NCBI GenBank assembly: GCA_018269055.1
Contig: JAFDVI010000009.1
Location: forward strand, 1-64,000
Direction: 5' to 3'
Length of the DNA stretch: 64,000 nt
DNA from: Acidobacteriota bacterium
GTDB taxonomy: Bacteria; Acidobacteriota; Blastocatellia; RBC074
Shown here: positions 8,201 to 17,623 of the stretch, piece by piece
Position numbering within the stretch: position 1 is the stretch's first letter
Layout of the letters: each line of letters starts with the position of its first letter
The notes under the pieces: model-generated
Database searches by the model: none
The model's input: the letters and a program-made list of their open reading frames with translations, nothing else
Told to the model about the DNA's origin: nothing
Program-made: the position numbers and the translations under genes

Positions 8201-9067
8201 TCATTCGCGATTCCGCCGAATTGGTGTTCTCAGGTCTGAAAACACCCGCACATAATCCACCATCATCGTCTGAGGAAAGACCGTCGTCGCATCGGGGTTG
8301 CCCGGCCAACTCCCTCCGACCGCGACGTTGAGCAGCAAATAAAACGGGTGATCGAACACCCATTGCTGATTGCCGGTGAATTCCGGGGATTTCCGCGTGT
8401 GGTAATGCAATCCGTCCACGTAAAAACTGATGTCCCGTGGGTTCCACTCGACTTCAAAAGTATGAAAATCATCGGCGAACTTTTTGCCTTCGAGCAGAGT
8501 GAAGGAATTGGACAAGCCACCAGCGCCGGAAAACCCCGGCCCGTGCAAAGTGCCGTACACGGTCGAAGGTTCGCGCCCAATGATTTCCATCACGTCTATT
8601 TCACCGCACGTCGGCCAACCGACAGATGAAACATTGCTGCCCAAAAGCCAAAACGCAGGCCACATGCCTTGTCCGTAAGGAACTTTGATGCGCGCTTCGA
8701 TGCGCCCATAGGTCAGTTCGAACTTCCCGCGCGTGACCAACCGCGCGGACGTATAACCACGCGTTGCGCCATCCGTGCCAGTAAAGTTTTCTTTGATGGC
8801 TTTGATGACCAGATGGCCTTCACCGTCCAGGTACGCATTCGAAGTTCGATCAGTGTATGTTTGAAGCTCATTGTTGCCCCAGCCGTTTTGCCCAACACCC
8901 AAATCATAAGCCCATTTAGTGGAATTGGGCGCGCTTCCGGCAGGGCCGTCAAATTCATCTGCCCAAGCCAACGGAGGTTTTTGGGTTTCAGTCCTGGCTG
9001 GTTTGGCCGATAACACCATCAGGGAAGCTGCAATGATTACGAAAACAGCACAGAGTTTTTTTTCCAT
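8201..9067 (-). CDS. Secreted glycoside hydrolase family 16 (beta-glucanase type)
   Basis: 288 residues from the ATG at 9067, chosen because GAGG lies six bases upstream and it gives a clean signal peptide (residues 1 to about 26). The GH16 jelly-roll follows, starting WADEFDGPAGS. The signature GEIDVMEIIG supplies nucleophile Glu156, Asp158 and acid/base Glu161. GH16 enzymes of this type (laminarinase or lichenase-like) cut beta-1,3 or beta-1,3/1,4 glucans with retention. No carbohydrate-binding module is attached. Exact substrate cannot be fixed from sequence. It is convergent with the unknown gene ending at 8179. Confidence 0.93.
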   Translation of the reverse strand: MEKKLCAVFVIIAASLMVLSAKPARTETQKPPLAWADEFDGPAGSAPNSTKWAYDLGVGQNGWGNNELQTYTDRTSNAYLDGEGHLVIKAIKENFTGTDGATRGYTSARLVTRGKFELTYGRIEARIKVPYGQGMWPAFWLLGSNVSSVGWPTCGEIDVMEIIGREPSTVYGTLHGPGFSGAGGLSNSFTLLEGKKFADDFHTFEVEWNPRDISFYVDGLHYHTRKSPEFTGNQQWVFDHPFYLLLNVAVGGSWPGNPDATTVFPQTMMVDYVRVFSDLRTPIRRNRE

Positions 9068-9107
9068 CTCAGCCTCACAGTGTTTCAAATTGATTGTCCG
9101 CGAAGCA

Positions 9108-9152
9108 ACACGAAGAAGGATAAGTTCTGGTTTTCTTCGTACTTCTTCGTGT
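9108..9152. repeat. Inverted repeat between msrA and the GH16 gene
   Basis: The 11-base arm acacgaagaag (9108-9118) is matched exactly in reverse by cttcttcgtgt (9142-9152). The spacer has further cttcgt copies. It could fold at the end of the msrA transcript, but there is no clean U-tract, so calling it a terminator would be weak. Confidence 0.45.
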
Positions 9153-9178
9153 GTCTTCGTGGGAAGAAAACTTATTGC

Positions 9179-9811
9179 CTAATGCTTTTTCAGCTTTGGC
9201 AGAAACTGTTTGCGGAATTTGAGCACCTTCGGTTCGATCACCATTCGGCAATATGCCTGATCCGGATTCAGTTCGTAATAGCGTTGGTGATATTCCTCCG
9301 CCTTGTAAAACGTGTCCAGCTTCGTCACTTCGGTAACAATCGCGGTTTTCCAGATTTTGGCGGCGTTGATGTCCGCGATGACTTGTTCTGCAACGGCTTT
9401 CTGTTCCGGCGAATTGAAAAAGATGGCAGAGCGATATTGCGTACCAATGTCCGCTCCCTGGCGGTTGAGCGAAGTCGGATCGTGAATGGTGAAAAAGACT
9501 TCCAGCAATTCTTTGTACGAAATGATTTTTGGATCGAAAGTGATTTGTACGCTTTCGGCGTGACCCGTAGTGCCGGAACTGACTTGTTCATAGGTCGGTT
9601 TGGCAACTTTGCCGCCGGAATACCCTGAAGCAACTTTGTCCACGCCTTTTAGTTCGGTGAAAACGGCTTCCAGGCACCAGAAACAGCCTCCGGCCAAAAC
9701 GGCGACTTCTTTTTGTGCTGGGGCTGGATTCGCTTTCTTCTGCGCCTGTGCTGAAGTCGAAACCGCCAGCATCAAAACTGCCGCGAATACTGTCGTCAAA
9801 AACAATTTCAT
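9179..9811 (-). CDS. msrA: Peptide methionine sulfoxide reductase MsrA, exported
   Basis: 210 residues from the ATG at 9811 (GGAGAG upstream). The N-terminus is a signal peptide ending near STSAQAQ. The catalytic motif GGCFWCLEAVF is intact, with the nucleophilic Cys first in the pair, followed by GYSGG and GHAESVQITFDP. The enzyme reduces the S-epimer of methionine sulfoxide in proteins. The leader places it in the periplasm, where it would repair oxidised envelope proteins. Upstream extension overlaps the end of the UbiD gene and is not needed. No MsrB is fused or adjacent. Confidence 0.93.
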   Translation of the reverse strand: MKLFLTTVFAAVLMLAVSTSAQAQKKANPAPAQKEVAVLAGGCFWCLEAVFTELKGVDKVASGYSGGKVAKPTYEQVSSGTTGHAESVQITFDPKIISYKELLEVFFTIHDPTSLNRQGADIGTQYRSAIFFNSPEQKAVAEQVIADINAAKIWKTAIVTEVTKLDTFYKAEEYHQRYYELNPDQAYCRMVIEPKVLKFRKQFLPKLKKH

Positions 9812-9831
9812 AAATTCTCTCCGTTGGTTAA

Positions 9832-11286
9832 TCACAATCCAAGTTTTTTCCATTTTGCGTCCACCAGCCGTTTGATTTCTTCACTGGTGTTATTTTCTTT
9901 TGGCCACAGGCGGTCGAAGCCTTCGTTTTTCCATTTGCGCGTTCCGTCCACGCCCATCTTCGACCCGTAGCCCTGAAACCGCGAAGCATGATCGAGCACG
10001 TCAATCGGCCCCATCGTGAACTGTATATCGCGTTCCGGGTCAATATTATTCAAAACTTTCCACGCGACTTCCGAAGGGTCTTGGACGTTGACGTCTTCGT
10101 CCACGACGACAATGCACTTGGTGAACATCGCCTGCCCCATCCCCCAAATGGCGTTCATAATTTTTCGGGCGTGTCCAGGGTATTGTTTGCGAATCGAAAC
10201 CAGCATCAGGTTGTGAAAGACGCCTTCAAACGGCAAATTCATATCCACAATTTCCGGCATCTGGCGTTTCAGCACGGGCAAGGTCACGCGAATGATCGCT
10301 CGACCCATCCAGCAATCTTCCATCGGAGGCCGCCCCACAATCGTCGTTTGGTAAATCGGATGTTTGCGATGTGTAACCGTCGTGACGTGAAATACTGGGT
10401 ACGGTTCTTCCAGCGTGTAAAACCCCGTGTGGTCGCCGAACGGGCCTTCGGTGCGGCGTTCCGCCGGATCAACGTGACCTTCCAGGACGATTTCAGCGGT
10501 GGCCGGAACTTCCAAATCCACCGAAACGCATTTGACCATTTCAACCGGTTTTTCACGCAAAAAGCTGGCGAAAATCATTTCATCCAGGTCATCCGGCAAC
10601 GGCAAGGTCGCGGCAAAGTTCGTCACCGGTTCGGCTCCGATGGCGACGGCGACTTCCATCCGTTCGACGCCTCGTTTTTCCAAATCACGATGATGCGCTG
10701 CGCCGTGTTTGTGCAATTGCCAGTGCATGCCGGTGGTCGTTTCGTCGTACACCTGCATGCGGTACATCCCGCAATTTCGTTTGCCTGAGCGCGGATTTTT
10801 GGTGAACACCATCGGAAAGGTGATGAAGCGCCCGCCGTCCAATTCCCAGCATTTCAGGATGGGAAAATCCAGCAGCGAAAATTCGCCTTCGTGTTTGATG
10901 ACTTCCTGGCAGGGGCCGGATTTCACTTCGCGCGGAAAGTATTTTCCCAGTTCGGCCAGTTTGGGGAGCATTTTTACTTTTTCCAGCAACCCTTCAGGCG
11001 ATTTGAAGTCCAGCCAATCGGTCAATCGCCCGGCAATTTCGTCAATGACGTTGACGCCCATTGCCAATGCCATACGCCGTTCGCTGCCGAGCGCGTTGAT
11101 CAACACAGGAATGTTGCCGCCGTCCACATTTTCAAACAGCAAAGCTTTATTGTTGTCTTTGGATTTGGAAATGCGGTCGGTGATTTCGGTGATTTCCTGG
11201 TCGCTGGAAACCGGAAGCGTAATGCGTTTGAGTTCTTTGTGTTTTTCTAAAGCCTTGATGAATTCGCGAAGGTCGGCGTACGCCAT
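9832..11286 (-). CDS. UbiD-family prenylated-FMN decarboxylase
   Basis: 484 residues, full length for UbiD. It begins MAYADLREFIKALEKHKELKRI and contains the conserved GKRNCGMYRMQ, EGPFGDHTGFYT, GRPPMEDCWMGRA and DEDVNVQDPSEVAWK segments. UbiD enzymes use prenylated FMN made by UbiX to decarboxylate aromatic or unsaturated acids, including intermediates of ubiquinone or menaquinone synthesis. No ubiX or other quinone gene is nearby, so a quinone role is likely but not proven. It stops 20 bases before the msrA start, so the two may share a transcript. Confidence 0.9.
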   Translation of the reverse strand: MAYADLREFIKALEKHKELKRITLPVSSDQEITEITDRISKSKDNNKALLFENVDGGNIPVLINALGSERRMALAMGVNVIDEIAGRLTDWLDFKSPEGLLEKVKMLPKLAELGKYFPREVKSGPCQEVIKHEGEFSLLDFPILKCWELDGGRFITFPMVFTKNPRSGKRNCGMYRMQVYDETTTGMHWQLHKHGAAHHRDLEKRGVERMEVAVAIGAEPVTNFAATLPLPDDLDEMIFASFLREKPVEMVKCVSVDLEVPATAEIVLEGHVDPAERRTEGPFGDHTGFYTLEEPYPVFHVTTVTHRKHPIYQTTIVGRPPMEDCWMGRAIIRVTLPVLKRQMPEIVDMNLPFEGVFHNLMLVSIRKQYPGHARKIMNAIWGMGQAMFTKCIVVVDEDVNVQDPSEVAWKVLNNIDPERDIQFTMGPIDVLDHASRFQGYGSKMGVDGTRKWKNEGFDRLWPKENNTSEEIKRLVDAKWKKLGL

Positions 11287-11565
11287 GTCTTGCTCCGTAG
11301 GAAAACTCAGAATTGGAATGATTCGGAATTAAGGTCGAATGGTATCAACCGTCTGTTAAGGTGACAACCGACAACTGGTCCGTAACGGTCGTTCAGGAGA
11401 AACAGTTCTTGCCTATAGCGGCGGCATACGGTAGGCTTCCGGCCTCGCGCGTTGACCGGTCGCTCACTGAAGACTGATTGACGGAATTGATGAACCGGTC
11501 CGCCCCATCACCCAACCCCAAAAGCGCGCCTGATGAATCCCAACAAAGAGAGCGCTAACCGCGCA

Positions 11566-12837
11566 ATGAAGATATTAGTCGTTAGCTTGTATTACGAACC
11601 CGACCGTTGCCAATCAAATGGCCCAATCATCCGTGCATTGTGCGAAGATTGGGCAGAAGCTGGCCATGAAGTCACTGTTCTAACTTCGTTTCCCCATTAC
11701 AACTGCGACAACGTCTGGCCGGAATATCGCGGGCGATGGTTCCAGCGCGACCGTGTTGGCCGTGTGAAAGTCATTCGGTCGTATATCTTTGTGCCACACA
11801 AACGTTCGGGCTGGCAGCGGATTCTGAATTACCTGTCGTTCAATATTTCTTCGACCCTGGCTGGTTTGTTTTCCGGCAAGCAGGACGTGATGTTTGTTAT
11901 GTCGCCTCCGTTGACGATTGGGTTGACGGCATACGTGCTCGGATTGCTGAAACGAATTCCATATTGTTACAACCTTCAGGACATCTGGCCGGAAGTCGCC
12001 GTCAAGCTGGGAATGTTGCGCGGACGCCGCTTGATTGCTTTTTTCGAAGCGATGGAGAAATTCATTTATCGCCACAGCCGACGCATATTCGCCATTTCCG
12101 ACGAATTCAAAGCAAACTTGATGACCAAAGGCATTCCTGCCGATCAGATCGAGGTCATTCCGAATTTCACCGACACCGAATTCATTAAACCGATGGGAAA
12201 ATCGAATGCGTTTTCCTTGGCGAATGGATTGGCGGACAAATTTACGGTTCTGTATGCAGGCAACGTCGGATTGTCGCAGGGCTTGGAGGTCATTTTGGAC
12301 GCCGCCGAGCAATTGAAAAGTCGCCGTGACATCGTGTTTGCCGTTGTCGGCGAAGGAAGCTGTCGCGACGAATTGATCGCCGAAGCTGAACAACGGGGAT
12401 TGCAAAACGTAAAGCTGCTGCCTTTCCAGCCGGAAAGTGATGTGCCGATGGTGTACGCCGCCGCTGATGTGGCGTTGATACCGCTCCGGCAGGGAATCAC
12501 GGAAAATTCGGTTCCATGCAAAACCTACAGCATTATGGCGGCTGCAAAACCTTACATCGCCGGAGTTGATGAGGGGAGCACAGTGTGGAAGCTGACCGAG
12601 CAGGTCGGTTGCGGCATTTGTGTCGAGCCGGAAAATGGATACGCGCTGGCAGAAGCTGTGCTGCGGTTACAAACCGATGCGCAAGGCAGAGCTGCGATGG
12701 GAAGCAAAGGGCGTCAATTTGTTGAATGCAACTTTGCACGCGAAACCATCACAGATCGGTATCGCGCGGGATTGGAAACGCTGATGGAAAAGCGCGGCTT
12801 CCCGATGACCGGACAAGCATCGCTGTCGAGTGAATGA
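11566..12837 (+). CDS. Glycosyltransferase family 4, WcaI/WbuB-like
   Basis: 423 residues from the ATG at 11566 (MKILVVSLYYEPD); an ATG at 11533 would add 11 residues. The GT-B fold has an N-terminal acceptor half and a C-terminal donor half with LYAGNVGLSQGLEVILDAAEQL, VVGEGSCRDEL and the acidic CKTYSIMAAAKPYIA region, where GT4 enzymes bind the nucleotide. Best resemblance is to colanic-acid or O-antigen transferases that take UDP-sugars, perhaps L-FucNAc or GlcNAc. It opens a four-gene (+) cluster with two SDR epimerases and a lipid-carrier phosphosugar transferase, which points to surface polysaccharide assembly. The stop overlaps the next start by four bases (ATGA). Confidence 0.88.
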   Translation: MKILVVSLYYEPDRCQSNGPIIRALCEDWAEAGHEVTVLTSFPHYNCDNVWPEYRGRWFQRDRVGRVKVIRSYIFVPHKRSGWQRILNYLSFNISSTLAGLFSGKQDVMFVMSPPLTIGLTAYVLGLLKRIPYCYNLQDIWPEVAVKLGMLRGRRLIAFFEAMEKFIYRHSRRIFAISDEFKANLMTKGIPADQIEVIPNFTDTEFIKPMGKSNAFSLANGLADKFTVLYAGNVGLSQGLEVILDAAEQLKSRRDIVFAVVGEGSCRDELIAEAEQRGLQNVKLLPFQPESDVPMVYAAADVALIPLRQGITENSVPCKTYSIMAAAKPYIAGVDEGSTVWKLTEQVGCGICVEPENGYALAEAVLRLQTDAQGRAAMGSKGRQFVECNFARETITDRYRAGLETLMEKRGFPMTGQASLSSE

Positions 12838-13826
12838 ACGAAGTAGAAACACAGCGGTTGGCTTTCGTGACAGGAGCCACAGGCTGCATCGGCAGCGCAT
12901 TGGTTACCAAACTGGTTCATGATGGATGGCGAATTGTTGCACTGGTTCGAGATCGAAACCGGGCGAGCCATTTGCCCGTAAGCGTTGAACTTGTGGAAGC
13001 CAGCCTTGCAGATCAGGAACGGATCGCAACCGCGATGCAGGGTTGTCAGACGGTTTTTCATCTGGCCGCAAAAGTTCACGCCGCTCCGGGTACGCCGCTG
13101 AAAGAGTTCGAGCGCGAAAACGTCGCTGGCACACGCAATGTCATCACGGCAGCAATTGAAAACAGGGCTAAACGATTCGTCTTTTTCAGCACCGTGGCCG
13201 TTTATGGAGAAAGCGAGAAAATACAAGATGAAGCTCAATTTCCGCGACCGACAACGGCTTACGGTGCCAGTAAATTTGATGCCGAACAAATTGTTCTCGA
13301 GCAGACGGAATTGAATGCGACCGTGTTGCGATTGCCAGTGGTTTACGGCGCTTATGATCGCGGCAATGTGGCCAGCCTGATTCAGGCAATCCGGCGAAAC
13401 CGCTACTTCATAGTTGGCGACGGCCAAAATTTGAAAAGTATGGTTGCCGTTGAAAATGTCGTTGATGCCGCACTGTTTGTGGCGGACGACGAACGGGCAA
13501 TCGGGAAAACGTACAACGTAACGGATGCGCGGCCTTACTCCCAGGAAGAGATTGCCGCAACGATTGCTGAGTTGCTTGGTAGTAGAAAGCCGTTAAAACT
13601 CCCTCGATGGTTGTTGATGCTGGCTGGAAAAACAGGTGATTTAGTTGAAAATCTGACCGGCTTGAACCTGCCGGTTTCATCCGACCGCATTCGGAAGCTG
13701 TCATCGAATACGATTTACAGTGCGGCCAAAATCAAATACGAACTCGGGTTTGAACCTCGCGTGGAGTTGCGCGAAGGTCTGATTCAAGCGATCAACTCAA
13801 TCTCAAAATCCCAATTCGGAATTTGA
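12834..13826 (+). CDS. NAD-dependent epimerase/dehydratase (extended SDR)
   Basis: 330 residues. The nucleotide-binding motif is FVTGATGCIGSALV near the N-terminus. The catalytic signature is a Ser/Thr in FFSTVAVYG and Tyr-x-x-x-Lys in AYGASKFDAE. This is the extended SDR type, which makes nucleotide sugars by epimerisation, dehydration or 4-keto reduction. Translation is coupled to the upstream GT4 gene by a four-base overlap. A WecA-like transferase follows, a pattern seen in O-antigen clusters where an SDR makes the UDP-sugar that is transferred to the lipid carrier. The exact sugar cannot be read. Confidence 0.85.
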   Translation: MNEVETQRLAFVTGATGCIGSALVTKLVHDGWRIVALVRDRNRASHLPVSVELVEASLADQERIATAMQGCQTVFHLAAKVHAAPGTPLKEFERENVAGTRNVITAAIENRAKRFVFFSTVAVYGESEKIQDEAQFPRPTTAYGASKFDAEQIVLEQTELNATVLRLPVVYGAYDRGNVASLIQAIRRNRYFIVGDGQNLKSMVAVENVVDAALFVADDERAIGKTYNVTDARPYSQEEIAATIAELLGSRKPLKLPRWLLMLAGKTGDLVENLTGLNLPVSSDRIRKLSSNTIYSAAKIKYELGFEPRVELREGLIQAINSISKSQFGI

Positions 13827-13920
13827 GAGAAAAAAGAATCCTCATCTCAATCCATGGTTGGATTTGATGGAAAAATGGAAGCGACTCGCGAAAGCTTCTA
13901 AAGACGATCCCCACTGACTT

Positions 13921-15051
13921 ATGTTTCGAGCAACTATCTTTTTTCTGGCAGGAGTCATTTCCTATCTGGTTACAGGCTGGCTGGCAACGGCTCCGGCGTG
14001 GTTTCGTTCGCTGGATATGCCAAACGCGCGCAGTTCGCACACGCACCCAACGCCGCGCATGGGCGGGCTGGGCATCGTCGCATCCTTCGTCATCATTCTG
14101 CCGATGTTGTGGGTGATGTTGATTGGCGCATCGGCCAATTGGCTGCTGGCGGCGAAATTCGGCGTGGCGCTGGTTAGTTACGTCATCATCGCCGGAGTCG
14201 GCTTGGTGGATGATTTACGACGCATCGGCCCCTTGGGAAAATATCTGGGGCAGCTTGCCGCGGCGTTAATCGCATTGTGGAGCGGGGTGAATTTTATTTA
14301 TTTGCACATCCCGTTTGCCGGAACCCTGGCTGTTGGCATCGTGGTTGGCGCAATGTTGACAATCATCTGGCTGACCGGTTTCAGCAACCTGTTCAATTTC
14401 ATGGATGGTATTGATGGATTGGCGGGCGGAGTCGGCGTTATTTACAGTCTGGCTCTGGCCGCTGTCAGTTTTGGAACCGGTCACCGTCTGATTGGCGCGG
14501 GTTGTTTAATGTTGGCGGCGGCCTGCCTGGGATTTGTTGCACACAATTTTCCTCCGGCGAAAATTTTCATGGGCGATGTCGGCAGTTTGTTTATTGGGTA
14601 CGTGCTGGCGGCGTTTGCGACCGTGACTTCCAATAGCGGCGAACGTCCTGTTCCTTTTCTTGCCGTATTACTGATTTTCGGCACATTCCTTTACGACACG
14701 ACCTTTACGCTGATCCTGCGCGCCCGCCGAGGAGAAAAGTTGTGGGAAGCTCACCGCTCCCACCTTTACCAACGATTGGTCATTGCCGGTCAAAGCCATC
14801 GCCGTGTCACGCTGACTTATTTTGGATTGAGCATTCTGCTCGGCGCGGGCGGCGTGCTATACACGTTTGCCGGAAAACTGTTTGGCGATGGAGTGATGGA
14901 TTGGGGACGGGTTTCGATTTTGATTGCCAGCGCAGCATTGATGGTGGGATTCACTTTGTACGTGTATTGGTACGAAGCGGCAGCGCAGCGCATTAAGGAC
15001 ATGAAGGATATTTTTGCTTCCGAGGCCTCGGCTGAAGCGATTGAAAGTTAA
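13921..15051 (+). CDS. WecA/MraY-family polyprenyl-phosphate N-acetylhexosamine-1-phosphate transferase
   Basis: 376 residues with about ten or eleven membrane helices. Family motifs appear in order: the GVGLVDDLRRIG Asp-Asp pair, the FNFMDGIDGLAGG loop, FMGDVGSLFIG and the cytoplasmic HRSHLYQRL histidine motif. MraY is ruled out because its flanking peptidoglycan genes and typical sequence are absent. It most likely charges undecaprenyl phosphate with HexNAc-1-phosphate to start surface glycan synthesis at the cytoplasmic face. It sits between two sugar-modifying SDR genes, which fits that role. No Shine-Dalgarno is striking. Confidence 0.9.
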   Translation: MFRATIFFLAGVISYLVTGWLATAPAWFRSLDMPNARSSHTHPTPRMGGLGIVASFVIILPMLWVMLIGASANWLLAAKFGVALVSYVIIAGVGLVDDLRRIGPLGKYLGQLAAALIALWSGVNFIYLHIPFAGTLAVGIVVGAMLTIIWLTGFSNLFNFMDGIDGLAGGVGVIYSLALAAVSFGTGHRLIGAGCLMLAAACLGFVAHNFPPAKIFMGDVGSLFIGYVLAAFATVTSNSGERPVPFLAVLLIFGTFLYDTTFTLILRARRGEKLWEAHRSHLYQRLVIAGQSHRRVTLTYFGLSILLGAGGVLYTFAGKLFGDGVMDWGRVSILIASAALMVGFTLYVYWYEAAAQRIKDMKDIFASEASAEAIES

Positions 15052-15108
15052 GCCAAATTGGCGCGGTGTCTCCGACGCGCTTAAAGTCAAGAAAGGAAGT
15101 TGACAACA

Positions 15109-16056
15109 ATGGGAGATAAAAAATTGTATCTGGTTACAGGTGGTGCAGGGTTCATCGGTTCGCACATTGCCGAAGCACTGGTCAATCGCGGAGATCGCGT
15201 GCGTGTGCTGGATAATTTGATGACCGGCAAACGCGAAAATCTGACTCATCTGACCGGGAAGATCGAATTCATCGAAGCCGATATTCGGGATTACACTGCC
15301 ATCCGCCAGGCCGCCGAAGGCGTCAACGTTATTTTTCACGAAGCGGCAATCCCTTCCGTGCCGCGTTCCGTGGCCGATCCGCAACTCAGCCACGACGTCA
15401 ACGTCAACGGCACGTTTAACGTATTGATGGCTGCGCGCGACGCTGGCGTCCGGCGATTGGTGTTTGCCGCATCCAGTTCAGCGTACGGCGACACGGAAGT
15501 GTTACCGAAGACAGAAACCATGATGCCGAATCCGCTGTCGCCTTACGCCGCGGCAAAACTTGTGGGCGAGCTTTACTGCCAGACCTTCACGCGAGTTTAC
15601 GGATTGGAAACCGTCGCGCTTCGCTATTTCAATGTCTTCGGCCCGCGTCAGGACCCAACCTCGCCATATTCGGGCGTTATTTCCAAATTCGTCACTTCAC
15701 TTTTGAACAACGAAGCGCCAACGATTTTCGGCGATGGCGAACAATCTCGCGATTTTACCTACATCGCCAACGTCGTTGATGCCAACCTGCGCGCCGCCGA
15801 AGCCCCTGAAGCAAACGGCCACGTAATGAACCTTGGCATTGGCGAGCGCATTACCCTCAACCAACTGCTGGACGAGCTACAGAAAATCATCGGCACCAAC
15901 TTGAAACCGAAGTACGAGGAAACGCGCGCCGGCGACGTTCGCCACTCATTGGCCGACATCGCGCGAGCAGAAAGGTTACTTGGTTATCGCCCACTGGTTG
16001 GCTTTGCCGAAGGGCTGAAATACACAGTAGATTGGTATCGGGAAAATCAAGAGTAA
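15109..16056 (+). CDS. UDP-glucose 4-epimerase-like SDR
   Basis: 315 residues from the ATG at 15109, with AAGGAAG about ten bases upstream; a TTG at 15100 is less likely. The Rossmann motif is VTGGAGFIGSHIAEAL. The active site is FAASSSAYGD with Tyr-x-x-x-Lys in SPYAAAKLVGE. FNVFGPRQDPTSPYSGVISKF and FGDGEQSRDFTYIANV are typical of GalE/WbpP-like epimerases. It interconverts UDP-hexoses or UDP-HexNAc at C4. It is the last gene of the surface-sugar cluster and is convergent with the two-component locus. Confidence 0.88.
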   Translation: MGDKKLYLVTGGAGFIGSHIAEALVNRGDRVRVLDNLMTGKRENLTHLTGKIEFIEADIRDYTAIRQAAEGVNVIFHEAAIPSVPRSVADPQLSHDVNVNGTFNVLMAARDAGVRRLVFAASSSAYGDTEVLPKTETMMPNPLSPYAAAKLVGELYCQTFTRVYGLETVALRYFNVFGPRQDPTSPYSGVISKFVTSLLNNEAPTIFGDGEQSRDFTYIANVVDANLRAAEAPEANGHVMNLGIGERITLNQLLDELQKIIGTNLKPKYEETRAGDVRHSLADIARAERLLGYRPLVGFAEGLKYTVDWYRENQE

Positions 16057-16063
16057 ACCCATG

Positions 16064-16234
16064 CTACTTGAGTAGAGGGTCGCGCTTCTTGATATTGATC
16101 ACTCGGCAAACCAGATTGAGACGAAATTGCAAGAAAATCGGCTGGGGAAAATTAGCCGATTTGGCCAGCAGTCTTCCTTCTTCGAGTTCGTAGTAGCAGC
16201 GATTCTGAGACAGCCGTTTTTTCGAAGCTTTCAT
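16064..16234 (-). CDS. Candidate 56-residue protein overlapping the histidine kinase stop
   Basis: The ATG at 16234-16232 overlaps the kinase stop codon as ATGA, and the frame runs 57 codons to TAG at 16064. The product is basic at both ends (MKASKKRLSQNR and INIKKRDPLLK) with a short hydrophobic middle (IFLQFRLNLVCRV). The overlap is the classic arrangement for translational coupling, which argues for a real gene at the end of the export/two-component operon. The short length and absence of a known family keep confidence moderate. It could modulate the kinase, be a small membrane-associated peptide, or be fortuitous. Confidence 0.45.
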   Translation of the reverse strand: MKASKKRLSQNRCYYELEEGRLLAKSANFPQPIFLQFRLNLVCRVINIKKRDPLLK

Positions 16235-17598
16235 CTGCCGCCTTCCAACAATTGACCGCTTTCTGCAAACCAGATCGTAAATCGCGTCGGTTCGCCCAGC
16301 CTGCCTTCCAAGGCGAATTCGCAGCCGTGTTGGTCGAGGATCTCTTGCACCAGAGTTAAGCCGATGCCTTGTCCATTTTCCTTGGTGCTGAAGAAGGGAG
16401 TGAAGAGGTGCGCGCGCGTCTCGTCGTTGAGACCGCAGCCGGTGTCTTCAACGATGACGAAGCTGCGTTGTTGTTGCTGACCAAAGCGCAGGGTGATGGT
16501 GCCAGGAGAGCTACCCGGACGCGCGCGAATTGCCTCGAGGGCATTTTTGAAAATGTTGATAAAAACCTGCTCCATCTGGCGCTGGTCTAACGCCACAGGA
16601 GGAAGCTTTGTCTGTTCGTCCCACGCAACGGTGATCGCCTGTTGCAGAAGTTCTGTTTTGAACAGGGAAACCACATGCTCCCAAAGTGCCTGCACATCAC
16701 ACGGTCGTTTGGCGGGTAAGGGCAACCGGAAGACGTTGGCAAAGCTGCGCATGAATTGATTGAGATGCTCAGTGCGCGCGATAACAACTTGCAGAGCCTG
16801 CACGAAATCCCGGCGATCTTCTTCGGTCAGTTGCTCAGCGTAAAGCAAGCAGGAGTGCAGCAAAGAATTGGCGGAACCTACCGAATTGTTCACCTCATGC
16901 GACATCAGCCGGATGATTTTTTCGTAAGCCGTCTTTTCTGTTTGCCGCAGCTCTTCGGTCAGCTCTTCGATCAATAGCACGTCGCGGGAAAAGCCGCGAT
17001 CCAGAAATTGCGCGCGCTGGCATTTGGCGCGGCGGCGTCCGGTTAAAGGCAGCACGCGCGCCTCATTCGTGTGCACATCATTCAAGGCTTGCGCGAAAGG
17101 TAATGGCAGTTCCGCCAGTTTCTTCCCGTACAATCCGGCGGCGGGCAATTGCAACAATTTCTCCGCCGCCGGATTGACCATCACAATGCGCGCGTCAAAA
17201 TCAAAGGTGAGCACGCCCGAGGGTGAAGCCGCCAGCACACGCGCCAGGAAATAGTTTTGCTCCATCAAACGTTGCCGTTCGTCGCGCAAACTGTCCACCA
17301 TCCGATTGTAAATCGCGATCAGGCGATCCAATTCCGGCTGGCCGACGGGAAGAAACCGCGTCGTGAAGTCGTTGTCTTCGATAAACTGCGCGCCGGTGTT
17401 GATCAATTCAAGCGTGTCAAAAAGCGTGCTGATGAGCTTGATGCCAATCGAGAGTGAAACGACGAAGATGGCTTCGATGGCAAAGAGCCAGAGGCGGTTT
17501 TTTGAAAGCAGATAAACAGCAAGCAGGGCGAACAGCAGGTGGGTACAGAGCAGGTAAAGGATGAATTTGTAGCGCAGGCTGAGCGGTCGAATGGTCAT
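16231..17598 (-). CDS. Membrane sensor histidine kinase, NtrY-like
   Basis: 455 residues from the ATG at 17598; the longer frame starts at a TTG inside the regulator gene. Two membrane helices (about residues 12-55) flank almost no periplasmic sequence, so it probably senses within the membrane or cytoplasm. A HAMP-like segment and a PAS domain (VLAASPSGVLTFDFDARIVMVNPAAEKLL) follow. The phospho-acceptor is His234 in LMSHEVNNSVGSANSLL, an HEVNN variant typical of NtrY-like kinases. The ATPase has FKNALEAI (N box), EDTGCGL (G1), FFSTKENGQGIGL (G2). It lies 25 bases downstream of its sigma-54 activator partner. The lack of a sensor loop suggests it monitors the adjacent ABC exporter or membrane stress (inference). 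Confidence 0.92.
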   Translation of the reverse strand: MTIRPLSLRYKFILYLLCTHLLFALLAVYLLSKNRLWLFAIEAIFVVSLSIGIKLISTLFDTLELINTGAQFIEDNDFTTRFLPVGQPELDRLIAIYNRMVDSLRDERQRLMEQNYFLARVLAASPSGVLTFDFDARIVMVNPAAEKLLQLPAAGLYGKKLAELPLPFAQALNDVHTNEARVLPLTGRRRAKCQRAQFLDRGFSRDVLLIEELTEELRQTEKTAYEKIIRLMSHEVNNSVGSANSLLHSCLLYAEQLTEEDRRDFVQALQVVIARTEHLNQFMRSFANVFRLPLPAKRPCDVQALWEHVVSLFKTELLQQAITVAWDEQTKLPPVALDQRQMEQVFINIFKNALEAIRARPGSSPGTITLRFGQQQQRSFVIVEDTGCGLNDETRAHLFTPFFSTKENGQGIGLTLVQEILDQHGCEFALEGRLGEPTRFTIWFAESGQLLEGGR

Positions 17599-17623
17599 AA
17601 CGTAAGCGGGATTTACCGCAAGT

